A DNA stretch of 64,000 bases from VBDM01 sp964430565 (GCA_964430565.1 CAYSFD010000047.1:1-64000); one strand, 5' to 3'; shown: positions 1-8,786, counted from the first letter of the stretch. Notes: generated by a model not told the origin, from the letters alone. A program made the numbers and translations.

Positions 1-311
1 TGCGCCCCGAGTTGCCCACTGCGGCTTTGCGTTCGTCGCAAGCGACGCACGCCGCCGTGGACAACTCTGCACCTTTGCCAATCCGCCCGGAGTCCACTTA
101 TAAATCGGGGAAAGTTGTTCAAACAAACGGAGCCACTTCTCTCTTCCTGCTGTCTCTGGTAATGCAAATGCCGCGACGGCATTCCAAGAGCCATGCTTCG
201 GAGCGCTCACGAAAGACCCGGATTCGTCGATGTAGATGTTCACTCTGTTTTAGCGACTCAGGTGCGACAAAAGGCGGTTTTGGGTCCAGTATGTTGAGAA
301 ATAGTCTCCAT
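1..311. other. Non-coding or truncated edge region, no gene supported
   Basis: No convincing gene is seen in these 311 bases between the window edge and the serB stop codon. A rightward open frame crosses the region and runs into serB antisense, but its translation has low-complexity, Arg/Ser-rich composition and no recognisable motif, so it is not called. There is no clear hairpin plus T-run that would end serB transcription. It may be the tail or promoter region of something beyond the edge. Confidence 0.4.
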
Positions 312-1142
312 TCAGGCGTAAAGATTCAACAACCCATCCAGCCCCACGTAATCGAAGCAGTAAGTCGCTTTTTCCCGCACCACGGGCTTGGCGTGATACG
401 CAATGCTGACGCCGGCCTCGCTCAGGAACTTGAGGTCGTTCGCGCCGTCGCCGATGGCGATGATCTCTTCCTTCATCAGTCCGAGGTAGTCGCGCGCCGT
501 TAGCAGTGCCTCACGCTTCCCGTCCGCGTTGACGAAGCGGCCCTCCAGCTCGCCGGTGAGCTTTCCGTTTCTGACCGCCAGCGTGTTCGAGCGTACATAG
601 TCGAGTCTCAGCCGGGTCTTTAGCCGCTCGGTGACGTGGCTGAAGCCGCCCGTGACGAGGAGAATCTTCAGGCCTGCGCGCTTGACCCCCGCAATCATCT
701 GCTCGGCGCCGGGAGAGAGTTTCACCCGCTCTGTATATAACCGCTCGAGCGCGCTTTCCTCCAGTCCCTTCAGCACCGCGACCCGGCGCCGGATGCTTTC
801 GTCGTATTCGATCTCGCCGCGCATCGCTTGCGCAGTGACCGCAGCCACTTCCGCCTTTCGGCCGACGAGGTCTGCCAGCTCGTCGATGGTCTCGATGGTG
901 ATGAGCGTGGAATCCATGTCCATCGCGAGCAGACGGAAGTCGGAGAGTTTGCGTGATACCGGTACGAAGGCGAAGTCGAGCTTCGCTCCGGCGCAGTATG
1001 CGGCGACGCCTTCCTGTGTCTGGTACTCGTGCAGGCGGAAGGCGTTGCCGATGTTTTCGATGCGCGAGGCGCCGGAGAGCTTGGCGACTTGCTTGAGGTC
1101 GGGGGTTTCGACTTCCTGGCCCTGGATGACGAGATAGTTCAA
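312..1142 (-). CDS. serB: Phosphoserine phosphatase SerB
   Basis: Dephosphorylates L-3-phosphoserine in the last step of serine synthesis; cytoplasmic HAD-superfamily enzyme. From the TTG start chosen here the protein has 276 residues. The HAD motif DMDST is at 75-79 (nucleophile Asp75, acid Asp77), the VTGGFS motif around 163-168 and the metal-binding GDGAND at 231-236; the first 65 residues are the usual regulatory N-domain. The open frame extends upstream to 1232, but that extension reads through a repeat (HPERSEGSA) and overlaps mfd. The TTG at 1142 is preceded by GAAGGA with a 6-base spacer, so it is preferred. Transcribed with mfd, 19 bases downstream of its stop. Function is certain; the start is inferred. 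Confidence 0.95.
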   Translation of the reverse strand: MNYLVIQGQEVETPDLKQVAKLSGASRIENIGNAFRLHEYQTQEGVAAYCAGAKLDFAFVPVSRKLSDFRLLAMDMDSTLITIETIDELADLVGRKAEVAAVTAQAMRGEIEYDESIRRRVAVLKGLEESALERLYTERVKLSPGAEQMIAGVKRAGLKILLVTGGFSHVTERLKTRLRLDYVRSNTLAVRNGKLTGELEGRFVNADGKREALLTARDYLGLMKEEIIAIGDGANDLKFLSEAGVSIAYHAKPVVREKATYCFDYVGLDGLLNLYA

Positions 1143-1173
1143 AGCAGATCCTTCGCTGCGCTCAGGATGACAA
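1138..1173 (-). repeat. Single arm of dispersed repeat at the mfd-serB junction
   Basis: On the minus strand this reads GTCATCCTGAGCGCAGCGAA followed by GGATCTGCTTTG. The same arm occurs in two full inverted-repeat copies at 12041-12117 and 63041-63112. Here only one arm is present. Its TGA (1164-1162) is the mfd stop codon, its GAAGGA is the likely serB ribosome binding site, and the TTG at its end is the likely serB start. Translated in the serB frame it gives HPERSEGS, a string I recall as a recurrent spurious N-terminal extension in bacterial annotations. Confidence 0.8.
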
Positions 1174-4100
1174 CGTTGACGGGGGTTGCTGCGCTGCCTG
1201 CGCGAGCGCATCCAGCACCTGCCGGACGGCAATGGCGCGCTCGGGGAGTTCGCTCGTGACGCGCTCGACGCGCAGCTTGGTCGGACCGGTGAGTTTCCAG
1301 CGTTGTTTCTGAACCAGCTTCAACACGGCTGCCGGGTCGAGCGGGGGATGCTGGACGAACTGCAGTTGGATGAATTCGGGTGTGGCGTCGACCCGGGCCA
1401 CGCCGAGCGCGCGGCCGAGAATGCGCAGGCGGTGGCTCTCGATCAGCGCGCGCGCCGCACCCGGCAAATCGCCAAAGCGATCCACCAGCTCCTCCTGCAT
1501 CGCCTCGACCCGCTCAGGCGTATCGCAATTGGCGAAGCGCTTGTAGAGCACCAGGCGCTCGTGCACGTCGGCGCAGTAGCTCGCAGGCAAGAGCGCCGGG
1601 AAATGCAGGTTGACCTCGGTGATGACCTCGAAAGGCTGCGACAGGTCCGGTTCGCGGCCGGCTTTGAGCGATCGCACCGCGTGGTCGAGCATGTCGGCGT
1701 AGAGGTTGAAGCCTACCTCCTGCATCTCGCCCGACTGTGATTCGCCCAGGACCTCGCCTGCGCCGCGGATCTCCAGGTCGTGCATGGCGAGATAGAACCC
1801 CGAGCCCAGCTCCTCCATCATCTGGATCGCCTCCAGCCGCTTCTTCGCGGCGGCGGAGAGGGCATCGTCGCCGGGGGTGAGCAGGTAGGCGTAGGCCTGG
1901 TGGTGCGAGCGCCCGACGCGGCCGCGCAGCTGGTGCAGTTGAGCAAGGCCGAACTTGTCCGCGCGGTGGATCAGGATCGTATTCGCGGTGGGGATGTCGA
2001 TGCCGGTCTCGATGATGGTCGAACACAAAAGCAGGTTGTGCCGCTGCTGCAGGAATTCGCGCATCACGCGCTCCAGATCGCGCTCGCGCATCTGGCCGTG
2101 CGCGACGGCGATGCGCGCCTCGGGAAGAAGTTTTTCGAGCCGCTCGCGCATGACTTCGATCGAGGCGACGTCGTTGTGAAGGAAAAAGATCTGGCCCCCG
2201 CGCTTCAGTTCCCGAAGCGCCGCCTCGCGGATGATGCCGGCCGAATACGGCGTGACGAAGGTACGGATCGCCAGGCGCCGCTCGGGGGCGGTGGCGATCA
2301 CCGAGAGATCGCGCAGGCCTTCCAGCGACATCGCCAGCGTGCGCGGGATCGGCGTCGCGGTGAGCGTGAGCACGTCCACCTCCGCTCGAAGTGCTTTCAG
2401 CGCTTCCTTCTGGCGCACGCCGAAGCGGTGCTCCTCGTCGACGATCACCAAGCCGAGGCGCTTGAACTTGACGTCTTTCTGCAAAAGTTTATGCGTGCCG
2501 ATGGCGATGTCGATCTCGCCCATGGCGAGCCCTTTCAGCGCTGTTGTCGTTTCCTTGCCGCTGCGAAAGCGCGACAGCTCGGCGAGCCGTATCGGCCAGT
2601 CGGCGAAGCGGTCGCTGAAGGTGTGGAAATGCTGCTCGGCGAGCAGCGTCGTGGGCGTGAGCACCGCGACCTGCATGCCGTCGGCGACGGCGACAAAGGC
2701 CGCGCGCAGCGCCACCTCGGTCTTGCCGAAGCCGACGTCGCCGCAGACCAGACGGTCCATCGGCTTGCCGCTCTTCATGTTGTCGATCGCCGCGGAGATG
2801 GCGGCCGCCTGGTCCGGCGTTTCCTCGAAGCCGAAGCCTTCAGCAAAGGCCTCGTAGTCGTGCTGATCGAGCTTGAAGGCGTGGCCCTGGCGGGTCGCGC
2901 GCCGCGCGTAGAGATCGAGCAGCTCGGCGGCGGTGTCGCGCACCGCGCGCGCGGCGCGGCGCTTGGCCTTGTCCCACTGGTCGCCGCCCAGCTTGTGCAG
3001 CGGCGCCTGCTCGGGCGGGCCGCCCGAGTACCGGCCGATCGAGTGCAGCTGCGCGACCGGCACGTAGAGCTTGTTGTCGTCCGCGTATTCGAGCAGCAAA
3101 AATTCCGTGGCTCCTTCACCGAGATCGAGATCGACCAGACCCCGGTAGCGCCCGATACCGTGCTGCACGTGCACCACCGGATCTCCGGAGCGCAGCTCGG
3201 AGAGATCGCGCAGCATGCCTTCGACCGAGCTGACCGATTTGCGGTCGCGTGCCGCGCGCGAGCGGGCGGTCCCGGCGTAGAGCTCGGACTCGGTGACGAA
3301 GCAGAGTTGCTCGGAGTCGAGAAAGAAGCCCGTCAGGAGCGGCGCCACGCCAAGCGCGAGCCGCGTGTCCGAGCGCAGGAATTCCTCGAACCCGGCGCAG
3401 GATTCGGGCTTGAGACCGTATTCGACGAGGTACTGCGACAGCGTTTCGCGGCGGCCGGGCGATTCGGCGAGCAGCATCACCCGGCAAGGCGTGTCGGAAA
3501 GGAACGCTTTGAGGCGGTGCAGGGGATCGGCCGCGCGCCGCTCTACCGCAAGCTCGGGCAGCGGATGCACGGACGGAGTGTCGCTCGCCGCTTCGATGTC
3601 CGCACGAGCGAAAGCCTTTGCGCGCACGAAAAAGTCCTCGGCGCTGAGGAACAGTTCCGCGGGCGGCAGCAACGGCCGCGTGCGGTCGCCTTGCAGGAGC
3701 TGGTGGCGGCTGTGCGCATCGCGCCAGAATTCGGTGAGGGCAGCGTGCACTTGCCCGTGCAGGCAGACGGTCGCGTCTTTCGGCAGGTAGTCGAAAATCG
3801 TCGCGATCTGTTCGAAAAACAGCGGGAGGTAGTACTCGATACCGGCAGGTGCGACGCCGTTGCTCACGTCCTTGTAGATGCGGCTCTTGGACGGATCGCC
3901 CTCGAAGGTGTCGCGAAAGCTGCGGCGGAACTGGTTGCGCCCGGCCTCGTCCATGGGAAACTCGCGCGCGGGCAGCAGGCGGATTTCCGGGACCTTGTAG
4001 AGCGTGCGCTGGGTGTCCGCATCGAAACAGCGGATCGATTCGATTTCCTCGTCGATCAGGTCGAGCCGGTAGGGCAGGGCGCTGCCCATGGGAAAGAGAT

Positions 4101-4590
4101 CGATCAGCCCGCCGCGCACGCAGTACTCGCCCGGCGCGACCACTTGGGTGACGTGGCTGTAGCCGGCGAGCGCGAGCTGCGCGCGCAGTGCGGCCAGATC
4201 GAGCGCTTCTCCTGCTTTTAGGAAAAAGCTATACCCCGCGAGAAAGGACGGCGGCCCGAGACGGGTGAGTGCAGTCGCCGCGGGAACGATGGCGACGTCG
4301 AAGTCCTCGCGCATGATGCGGTAAAGCGTCGCCAGGCGCTCCGACACCAGGTCATGGTGCGGAGAGAAGCTGTCGTAGGGCAGGGTCTCCCAGTCGGGCA
4401 GCAGGAGCACGGCGAGCTGCGGCGCGAACCACGCGATCTCGTCCTTCAGCCGTTGTGCCTCGGTCGCCTGGGCGCAAAAAACGACGGCGGGGCGCGAGCC
4501 TTGAGCTGCGCGCGCGAGCGCCAGCGCGTCGCTCGAGCCGTGGAGGCGGGCGGCGCTCGCGGGCGCTTCAGGAAGGATGACTGCGCTCAT
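1162..4590 (-). CDS. mfd: Transcription-repair coupling factor Mfd
   Basis: ATP-dependent translocase that removes RNA polymerase stalled at DNA lesions and recruits UvrA. About 1142 residues, the usual full length. The N-terminal UvrB-like region is followed by the RNA-polymerase interaction region (around PVVHVQHGIGRY), then a helicase core with Walker A CGDVGFGKT near residue 618 and the DEEH box (VIVDEEHRFG) near 717, and the C-terminal D7/TRCF domain. An in-frame GTG lies at 4599; I chose the ATG at 4590 because alignment with typical Mfd N-termini favours it, but neither has a clear ribosome binding site. The last residues (STLSS) and the stop are encoded by the repeat arm at the serB junction, so the extreme C-terminus has been altered by that element. 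Confidence 0.97.
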   Translation of the reverse strand: MSAVILPEAPASAARLHGSSDALALARAAQGSRPAVVFCAQATEAQRLKDEIAWFAPQLAVLLLPDWETLPYDSFSPHHDLVSERLATLYRIMREDFDVAIVPAATALTRLGPPSFLAGYSFFLKAGEALDLAALRAQLALAGYSHVTQVVAPGEYCVRGGLIDLFPMGSALPYRLDLIDEEIESIRCFDADTQRTLYKVPEIRLLPAREFPMDEAGRNQFRRSFRDTFEGDPSKSRIYKDVSNGVAPAGIEYYLPLFFEQIATIFDYLPKDATVCLHGQVHAALTEFWRDAHSRHQLLQGDRTRPLLPPAELFLSAEDFFVRAKAFARADIEAASDTPSVHPLPELAVERRAADPLHRLKAFLSDTPCRVMLLAESPGRRETLSQYLVEYGLKPESCAGFEEFLRSDTRLALGVAPLLTGFFLDSEQLCFVTESELYAGTARSRAARDRKSVSSVEGMLRDLSELRSGDPVVHVQHGIGRYRGLVDLDLGEGATEFLLLEYADDNKLYVPVAQLHSIGRYSGGPPEQAPLHKLGGDQWDKAKRRAARAVRDTAAELLDLYARRATRQGHAFKLDQHDYEAFAEGFGFEETPDQAAAISAAIDNMKSGKPMDRLVCGDVGFGKTEVALRAAFVAVADGMQVAVLTPTTLLAEQHFHTFSDRFADWPIRLAELSRFRSGKETTTALKGLAMGEIDIAIGTHKLLQKDVKFKRLGLVIVDEEHRFGVRQKEALKALRAEVDVLTLTATPIPRTLAMSLEGLRDLSVIATAPERRLAIRTFVTPYSAGIIREAALRELKRGGQIFFLHNDVASIEVMRERLEKLLPEARIAVAHGQMRERDLERVMREFLQQRHNLLLCSTIIETGIDIPTANTILIHRADKFGLAQLHQLRGRVGRSHHQAYAYLLTPGDDALSAAAKKRLEAIQMMEELGSGFYLAMHDLEIRGAGEVLGESQSGEMQEVGFNLYADMLDHAVRSLKAGREPDLSQPFEVITEVNLHFPALLPASYCADVHERLVLYKRFANCDTPERVEAMQEELVDRFGDLPGAARALIESHRLRILGRALGVARVDATPEFIQLQFVQHPPLDPAAVLKLVQKQRWKLTGPTKLRVERVTSELPERAIAVRQVLDALAQAAQQPPSTLSS

Positions 4591-4611
4591 CGTTTTCACA
4601 ATGGAAATAGC

Positions 4612-4665
4612 AAAACCCGAGTTGGACCGTGCTCTGATTTACGAAGCATCCGGTCTGAACTCGGG
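4612..4665 (-). promoter_or_regulatory. Hairpin with U-run in the mfd leader (attenuator candidate)
   Basis: On the minus strand the arms CCCGAGTT-CA-GACC (4665-4652) and GGTCC-AACTCGGG (4628-4616) pair over about 12 bp with a small bulge and a loop of about 23 bases. The second arm is followed directly by TTTT (4615-4612). The mfd start lies only some 13-22 bases further on. A leftward TATAAT-like box at 4682-4677 sits just upstream, so a transcript from it would carry the hairpin. That makes it a candidate attenuator or premature terminator. It lies upstream of the ispD promoter candidate and would not be in that transcript. Confidence 0.45.
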
Positions 4666-4672
4666 ACCCAGT

Positions 4673-4678
4673 TATAAT
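4673..4678 (+). promoter_or_regulatory. Candidate -10 box for ispD
   Basis: A perfect TATAAT lies 49 bases before the ispD start in the divergent mfd/ispD intergenic region. The overlapping sequence also reads TATAAT on the opposite strand (4682-4677), so the box could serve both directions. No good -35 hexamer is seen at 16-18 bases in either direction, so this is only a weak prediction. Confidence 0.35.
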
Positions 4679-4726
4679 TATAGTGTTGAATTCTTCGAAT
4701 CCCGTAGAAATTCAGTGACTTGATCA

Positions 4727-5416
4727 ATGACTGCGCGATACTTCGGCCTGGTCCCGGCCGCCGGCTCGGGCTCGCGCTTCGGCGCCGACATCCTGAAGCA
4801 ATACTCGCTGCTCGCGGGAAAGCCGATGCTGTATCACTCCATCGAGCGTCTGCTCGCGGCCCCGGAAGTGGAAGTGGTATTCGTGGTCCTGCCGCCGGCC
4901 GACACGGACTTCCGCAAGCACGACTGGAGCGCCTTCGGCAGTCGGCTTGCGCCGCTCTACTGCGGCGGGGCGAGCCGGCGCGACAGCGTGCTGAACGGTC
5001 TTGTCGCCGCCGCGAGCGCAGTCGATCCGAACGACTGGATGCTCGTTCACGATGCGGCGCGGCCCTGCCTTGGGAAAGTCGAGTTGCGCCGTTTGATCGA
5101 CAGCGTTGGAAGCGACGAGATCGGCGGGATACTTGCCATCCCGGTCGGCGATACCCTGAAGCTCTCAGACGACGAGCTTCGCATCCTGGAGACCGAGTCC
5201 AGGGACGGCCTGTGGCAGGCGCAGACGCCGCAGATGTTCCGGCACGGCATGCTGATGCGGGCGCTGCGTGACGCCGCGCACGTCACCGACGAAGCGGGGG
5301 CGGTCGAAGCCCTCGGCTACAGGCCGAAGCTGGTCGAAGGCAGTACCAAAAACCTGAAGGTCACGTTTGCTTCGGATCTCGACATCGCCGAGCTCATCCT
5401 GAAGGGCTCGATGTGA
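4727..5416 (+). CDS. ispD: 2-C-methyl-D-erythritol 4-phosphate cytidylyltransferase IspD
   Basis: Transfers CMP to methylerythritol phosphate in the non-mevalonate isoprenoid pathway. 229 residues, normal length. The nucleotide-binding segment GLVPAAGSGSRFGADILKQY is at 7-26, followed by the GGASRRDSVLNG segment, VHDAARP near 107-113, and QTPQMF for substrate binding near 165. Starts at ATG 4727. Its TGA overlaps the ispF GTG start (GTGA), so the two consecutive pathway enzymes are translationally coupled, as in many proteobacteria. Product supplies IPP and DMAPP, which also feed the HpnCDE enzymes encoded 20 kb away. Confidence 0.97.
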   Translation: MTARYFGLVPAAGSGSRFGADILKQYSLLAGKPMLYHSIERLLAAPEVEVVFVVLPPADTDFRKHDWSAFGSRLAPLYCGGASRRDSVLNGLVAAASAVDPNDWMLVHDAARPCLGKVELRRLIDSVGSDEIGGILAIPVGDTLKLSDDELRILETESRDGLWQAQTPQMFRHGMLMRALRDAAHVTDEAGAVEALGYRPKLVEGSTKNLKVTFASDLDIAELILKGSM

Positions 5417-5931
5417 GAATCGGGCAGGGCTTCGATGTGCATCGACTTGTCGCAGGACGAAAGCTGATTGTCGGCGGCGTCACGATCCCTTTCGACAAGG
5501 GGCTCGAAGGGCACTCCGACGCCGACGTGCTGATTCATGCCGTGTGCGACGCGCTCCTCGGCGCGGCGGCGCTCGGCGACATCGGCCGGCATTTCCCCGA
5601 TACGGATCCGAAGTACAAAGGCGCCGACAGCCGGACGCTCCTGCGCGAGGTCGCGAAGAAGCTCGCCAAGGCGGAGTGGGGCGTCGAGAACATCGACGCC
5701 ACCATCATCGCCCAGGCGCCGAAGATGGCTGCGCACATTCCGGCGATGGTCGCGAACATCGCGGCCGATCTCGAAATCAGTTTGAGTCGGGTCAACGTCA
5801 AGGCGAAGACCGCCGAGCGGCTCGGCGCGATCGGCCGCGGCGAAGGCATCGCCGTCGAGGCGATCGCGCTGCTCGTTCCCTTCCCGGATACTTCCGATCC
5901 GCGCCGCTATCCCGAAGCGTTTGCGCCGTGA
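5413..5931 (+). CDS. ispF: 2-C-methyl-D-erythritol 2,4-cyclodiphosphate synthase IspF
   Basis: Cyclises CDP-methylerythritol 2-phosphate, the step after IspE. 172 residues with metal ligands Asp8, His10 and His42 (GQGFDVHRL and HSDADVLIHAVCDALLGA), and the C-terminal KTAERLGAIGRGEGIA segment typical of the family. GTG start at 5413 overlaps the ispD stop by 4 bases. The C-terminus runs on a little beyond the usual end (PDTSDPRRYPEAFAP), and the stop codon overlaps the GTG start of thpR. Confidence 0.97.
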   Translation: MRIGQGFDVHRLVAGRKLIVGGVTIPFDKGLEGHSDADVLIHAVCDALLGAAALGDIGRHFPDTDPKYKGADSRTLLREVAKKLAKAEWGVENIDATIIAQAPKMAAHIPAMVANIAADLEISLSRVNVKAKTAERLGAIGRGEGIAVEAIALLVPFPDTSDPRRYPEAFAP

Positions 5932-6437
5932 GGCTGTTCTTCGCGCTCTGGCCGGATCAGGCCGTGCGCGAGCGACTCGCCCACTGGTCGCGTGAGCTGC
6001 ATGCCGTGTGCGGCGGCCGGCCGACGCGTCCCGAGAATCTGCATGTGACTCTGGCTTTTCTGGGCGGCGTCGAGGATGCGCGCGTCGCAGAAGTCGAGCG
6101 CGCCGCGGCTGAAGTCTCACCGTGCGCGGTTTCTCTGGTCCTCGATCAGCCCGGCTACTGGAAGCACAACCGGATTGCGTGGGCCGGTGCATCTGCCGTG
6201 CCGGCTGAACTCGAGGCGCTCGTCGCCGATCTGCGCGGCGCGCTCACGCGCTCGCACATCGAGTTCGATTCAAAAGGATTTGTTTCGCACGTCACACTCT
6301 TGCGCCATGTGCGTGAACCCAAGGCGATGCCCGCGCTGGAGCCCGTCAAATGGATGCTCGACGGCTTTTCGCTGATGCGCTCGGTGACGCTGCCTCGCGG
6401 CAGCCGCTACGAAATGCTCAAGTCCTGGCCAGCGTAA
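5928..6437 (+). CDS. thpR: RNA 2',3'-cyclic phosphodiesterase ThpR (2'-5' RNA ligase family)
   Basis: Two-histidine phosphodiesterase of the LigT/ThpR family, which opens RNA 2',3'-cyclic phosphates in vitro; its cellular role is not settled. From GTG 5928 the protein has 169 residues, close to the family's usual 175. The two catalytic motifs are HVTL at 39-42 and HVTL at 121-124. The open frame begins far upstream inside ispF antisense-like sequence, but the GTGA overlap with the ispF stop and the typical start (RLFFALWPD) fix this start. Third gene of the ispD-ispF-thpR unit. Confidence 0.93.
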   Translation: MRLFFALWPDQAVRERLAHWSRELHAVCGGRPTRPENLHVTLAFLGGVEDARVAEVERAAAEVSPCAVSLVLDQPGYWKHNRIAWAGASAVPAELEALVADLRGALTRSHIEFDSKGFVSHVTLLRHVREPKAMPALEPVKWMLDGFSLMRSVTLPRGSRYEMLKSWPA

Positions 6438-6452
6438 GCCCGCCGAACCGCG

Positions 6453-7394
6453 CTACTTCGCGAGCCCCATCTGTTTCGCGACGCCGGTGTAGACGCGGAC
6501 TTTCTCCTTCATGAACGCGTCCATCTGGTCGACGCCCACGTTGACCAGCTCGAAACCGCTCTTCGCGGCGAGCTCCTTCATCTGCGGGTCGTCGTTCAGC
6601 GCGGCCCACAGATCAGACATGCGCTTGCGCACTGCGGGAGGCGTGGACTTCGGCATGCCGATGCCGCGGAAGGCCCCGTCAACCCAGTTGACGCCGAGTT
6701 CCTTGAACGTGGGCGCATCCGGCAGCAGCGGGTGGCGCTTGTCCATCGCCACCACGAGCGCGCGCATCTTGCCCTTGTTGTTGATGGCAAAGGCCGTGTA
6801 GGACATCGCGCCGCCGACGTGGCCGCCCGCCACCGCGATGGTCATGTCGCCGGTGCCCTTGAAGGGAATGTAGGCGGTCTTGACGCCGAACTCGGCGTTG
6901 ACGCGCTCGTGCGCGGCGTGGTTCGCCGAGTTGAGCCCCGAGCCGCCGAGCGTGAGCTTTCCGGGCTCCGCCTTCGCCGCCTTGACGAAGTCCTGGAAGG
7001 TCTTGATGGGACTGGACTCGGGCACGACCAGCGCGTCCGGGGTGTAGTGGAACCAGAACGTAGGCGTGATGTCCTCGGTCTTGTACTGGACCAGACCTTC
7101 GAACGGCGCCAATACGATGTGCGGCAAATTGATGCCGACGATGTTCAGGCCGTCGGCGGGCAGAGCGTTCAACTGCGACCACATGAGGCCGCCGCCCGCG
7201 CCCGGCTTGTACTGGATGATGGTTTCGATCGAAGGGCATTTCTTTTTCAGCACGAGCTGCTGATGCCTGCCCGATATGTCGGATTCGCCTCCTGCGGGAA
7301 AAGCCTGCCAGTACAGGAGGTTTTTCTCGGGACAGGTTTGCGCGAACGCCGCCGGTGCGGCGATCAGGCACAGGATCGCAATCAGTCTGTTCAT
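6453..7394 (-). CDS. Bug/TctC family tripartite tricarboxylate receptor
   Basis: Periplasmic solute-binding protein of the Bug (TctC) family, 313 residues. A cleavable signal peptide is clear (RLIAILCLIAAPAAFAQ), followed by the family's folding pattern, including the GAGGGLMWSQL segment near 65-75 and the DAPTFKELGVNW segment near 228. The N-terminal mature segment (QTCPEKNLLYWQAFPAGGES) departs from the usual YPxKPI start, and two cysteines lie near positions 21 and 53, possibly a disulfide; this is a divergent Bug member. No TctA/TctB membrane genes are nearby, as is usual for orphan Bug receptors in Burkholderiales. Ligand cannot be predicted. Ends tail to tail with thpR, 15 bases apart. 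Confidence 0.88.
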   Translation of the reverse strand: MNRLIAILCLIAAPAAFAQTCPEKNLLYWQAFPAGGESDISGRHQQLVLKKKCPSIETIIQYKPGAGGGLMWSQLNALPADGLNIVGINLPHIVLAPFEGLVQYKTEDITPTFWFHYTPDALVVPESSPIKTFQDFVKAAKAEPGKLTLGGSGLNSANHAAHERVNAEFGVKTAYIPFKGTGDMTIAVAGGHVGGAMSYTAFAINNKGKMRALVVAMDKRHPLLPDAPTFKELGVNWVDGAFRGIGMPKSTPPAVRKRMSDLWAALNDDPQMKELAAKSGFELVNVGVDQMDAFMKEKVRVYTGVAKQMGLAK

Positions 7395-7475
7395 GGTCGG
7401 GTCATCCTTTCGTTCGTGATTGTGGAGGAGTGTACCCGAGAAACCCCGGCGCTCGGAACGCTTTCATGCGCCGGC

Positions 7476-8786
7476 TTACCTCTCCAACGGAATGCGGACC
7501 CTCGCGATCAATCCCCCGCCCTCGCGCGCGAGCAATTCGAAACTGCCGCGGTGCGCGCGCACGACGCGCTCGACGATCGCAAGGCCGAGACCCGCGCCGC
7601 CCTTGTCGCTGCGTGCGACTTCGTTCCGCGTAAACGGCTGCTTCAGCCGCTCCACCTCGGAGGTGGGGATGCCGGGGCCGCGGTCGCTCACATCGATCAC
7701 CGCCGCCCCGTTTTCGGTGCGCACCGAGATGCTCACCTCGCTTTCGCCGTAGCGCAGGGCGTTGTCGACGAGATTCAGCATCACGCGGCGCATCGCCATG
7801 GGTTGCAGCAACAGCTCGGGCACCCTCGAAAAATCGGTCGCGACTGCCTGGTTGTGGCGGCGGAAGTGTTCGGCGATTTCAGCCGCGATTGAGGCGACGT
7901 CGCCGTCCTGCATCGCCTCGCCGCCGTCGGTGCGCGCAAAATCGAGGAACTGGTCGATGATGCGGTCCATCTCCTCGATGTCGGCGGTCATGCCGTCCTT
8001 GAGCCGGGCGTCGGCTCCGCTCATCTCGAGTCCCAGCCGCAATCTGGACAACGGCGTGCGCAAGTCGTGCGAAACGCCGGCGAGGATCAGCGCGCGGTCG
8101 CTGTCCAGCCGGGCGAGATCTTTCGACATCTGGTTGAAAGCGTGCGACAGCGTGCGGATCTCCTCCGGTCCCTTCTCGACGATGGGCTCGGGTATTTTTC
8201 CCTTGCCGATCGCGTCTGCGGCCGAAGCGAGCGCTTTGAGCGGGCGGTTGAGTCGCGACACGAGGAAATAAGCCGCGAGTAGAGAAAGCGCGAGAGCGAG
8301 CGCGCCCCAGCCCAGCCAGCGCAGCGCGATCTGCCGCTCGATGCGCTCGCGCGGCACGCGCACCCAGTACTCGTCGTCCTCGATGAAAAAGCTCACCCAG
8401 AATCCGGGATTGCCATCGCGCTCGACCGCGAAACGCGTGTTCTCGCCGAGCTGCCGCCGCACTATCTCGCTCACCAGACGCACCAGCGGCCGATCGGCCG
8501 GCGGCACGATGCGCTCGCCCGCCTCGGCGGGGTACACCTGGATTCCTTCGCGCTCGGCAAGCTCCGAGAGCAGTTCGTGGCGCCGTTCGGGCTGGGAGGT
8601 GATCAGCGCAGTGCGCGTGAGGTTGACGATGCTGACGAAATTCTGCGAGATCTGGCGGGCCCGCGGCTCGAGCTCATAGGCGCGAAAGATCTCGAACCAT
8701 GCGACCGTGGTCGCGAGCACCAAGACTGCGAGCAGGATGAAGGTGCGCCACAGCAGCGAGCGCGGCCAGATCCTAAGTGAGGCCAT
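7476..8786 (-). CDS. envZ: EnvZ-like sensor histidine kinase
   Basis: Inner-membrane sensor kinase paired with the response regulator encoded just upstream. 436 residues from ATG 8786 (an in-frame TTG lies 6 bases earlier). Transmembrane segment at about 13-35, a periplasmic region of about 115 residues, a second transmembrane segment at about 155-178, HAMP linker to about 228, H-box with His240 (GVSHDLRTPLSR), N-box NLVDNALRYGE, and G boxes DRGPGIP and GGAGLGLAIV. The layout and the H-box sequence match EnvZ/RisS kinases. It lies 63 bases after its regulator in the same operon. The signal sensed is unknown; an osmotic or acid role is inferred only from the family. Confidence 0.9.
   Translation of the reverse strand: MASLRIWPRSLLWRTFILLAVLVLATTVAWFEIFRAYELEPRARQISQNFVSIVNLTRTALITSQPERRHELLSELAEREGIQVYPAEAGERIVPPADRPLVRLVSEIVRRQLGENTRFAVERDGNPGFWVSFFIEDDEYWVRVPRERIERQIALRWLGWGALALALSLLAAYFLVSRLNRPLKALASAADAIGKGKIPEPIVEKGPEEIRTLSHAFNQMSKDLARLDSDRALILAGVSHDLRTPLSRLRLGLEMSGADARLKDGMTADIEEMDRIIDQFLDFARTDGGEAMQDGDVASIAAEIAEHFRRHNQAVATDFSRVPELLLQPMAMRRVMLNLVDNALRYGESEVSISVRTENGAAVIDVSDRGPGIPTSEVERLKQPFTRNEVARSDKGGAGLGLAIVERVVRAHRGSFELLAREGGGLIARVRIPLER

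Noticed and set aside
1143..1232. N-terminal extension of SerB (HPERSEGSA segment)
   Set aside because: The extension reads through a dispersed repeat and overlaps mfd; the TTG at 1142 has a good ribosome binding site.
1780..4221. Long rightward open frame (813 codons) opposite mfd
   Set aside because: It is the antisense shadow of mfd in GC-rich DNA: Arg/Asp/Val-rich composition, no recognisable domain, and mfd on the other strand is certain.
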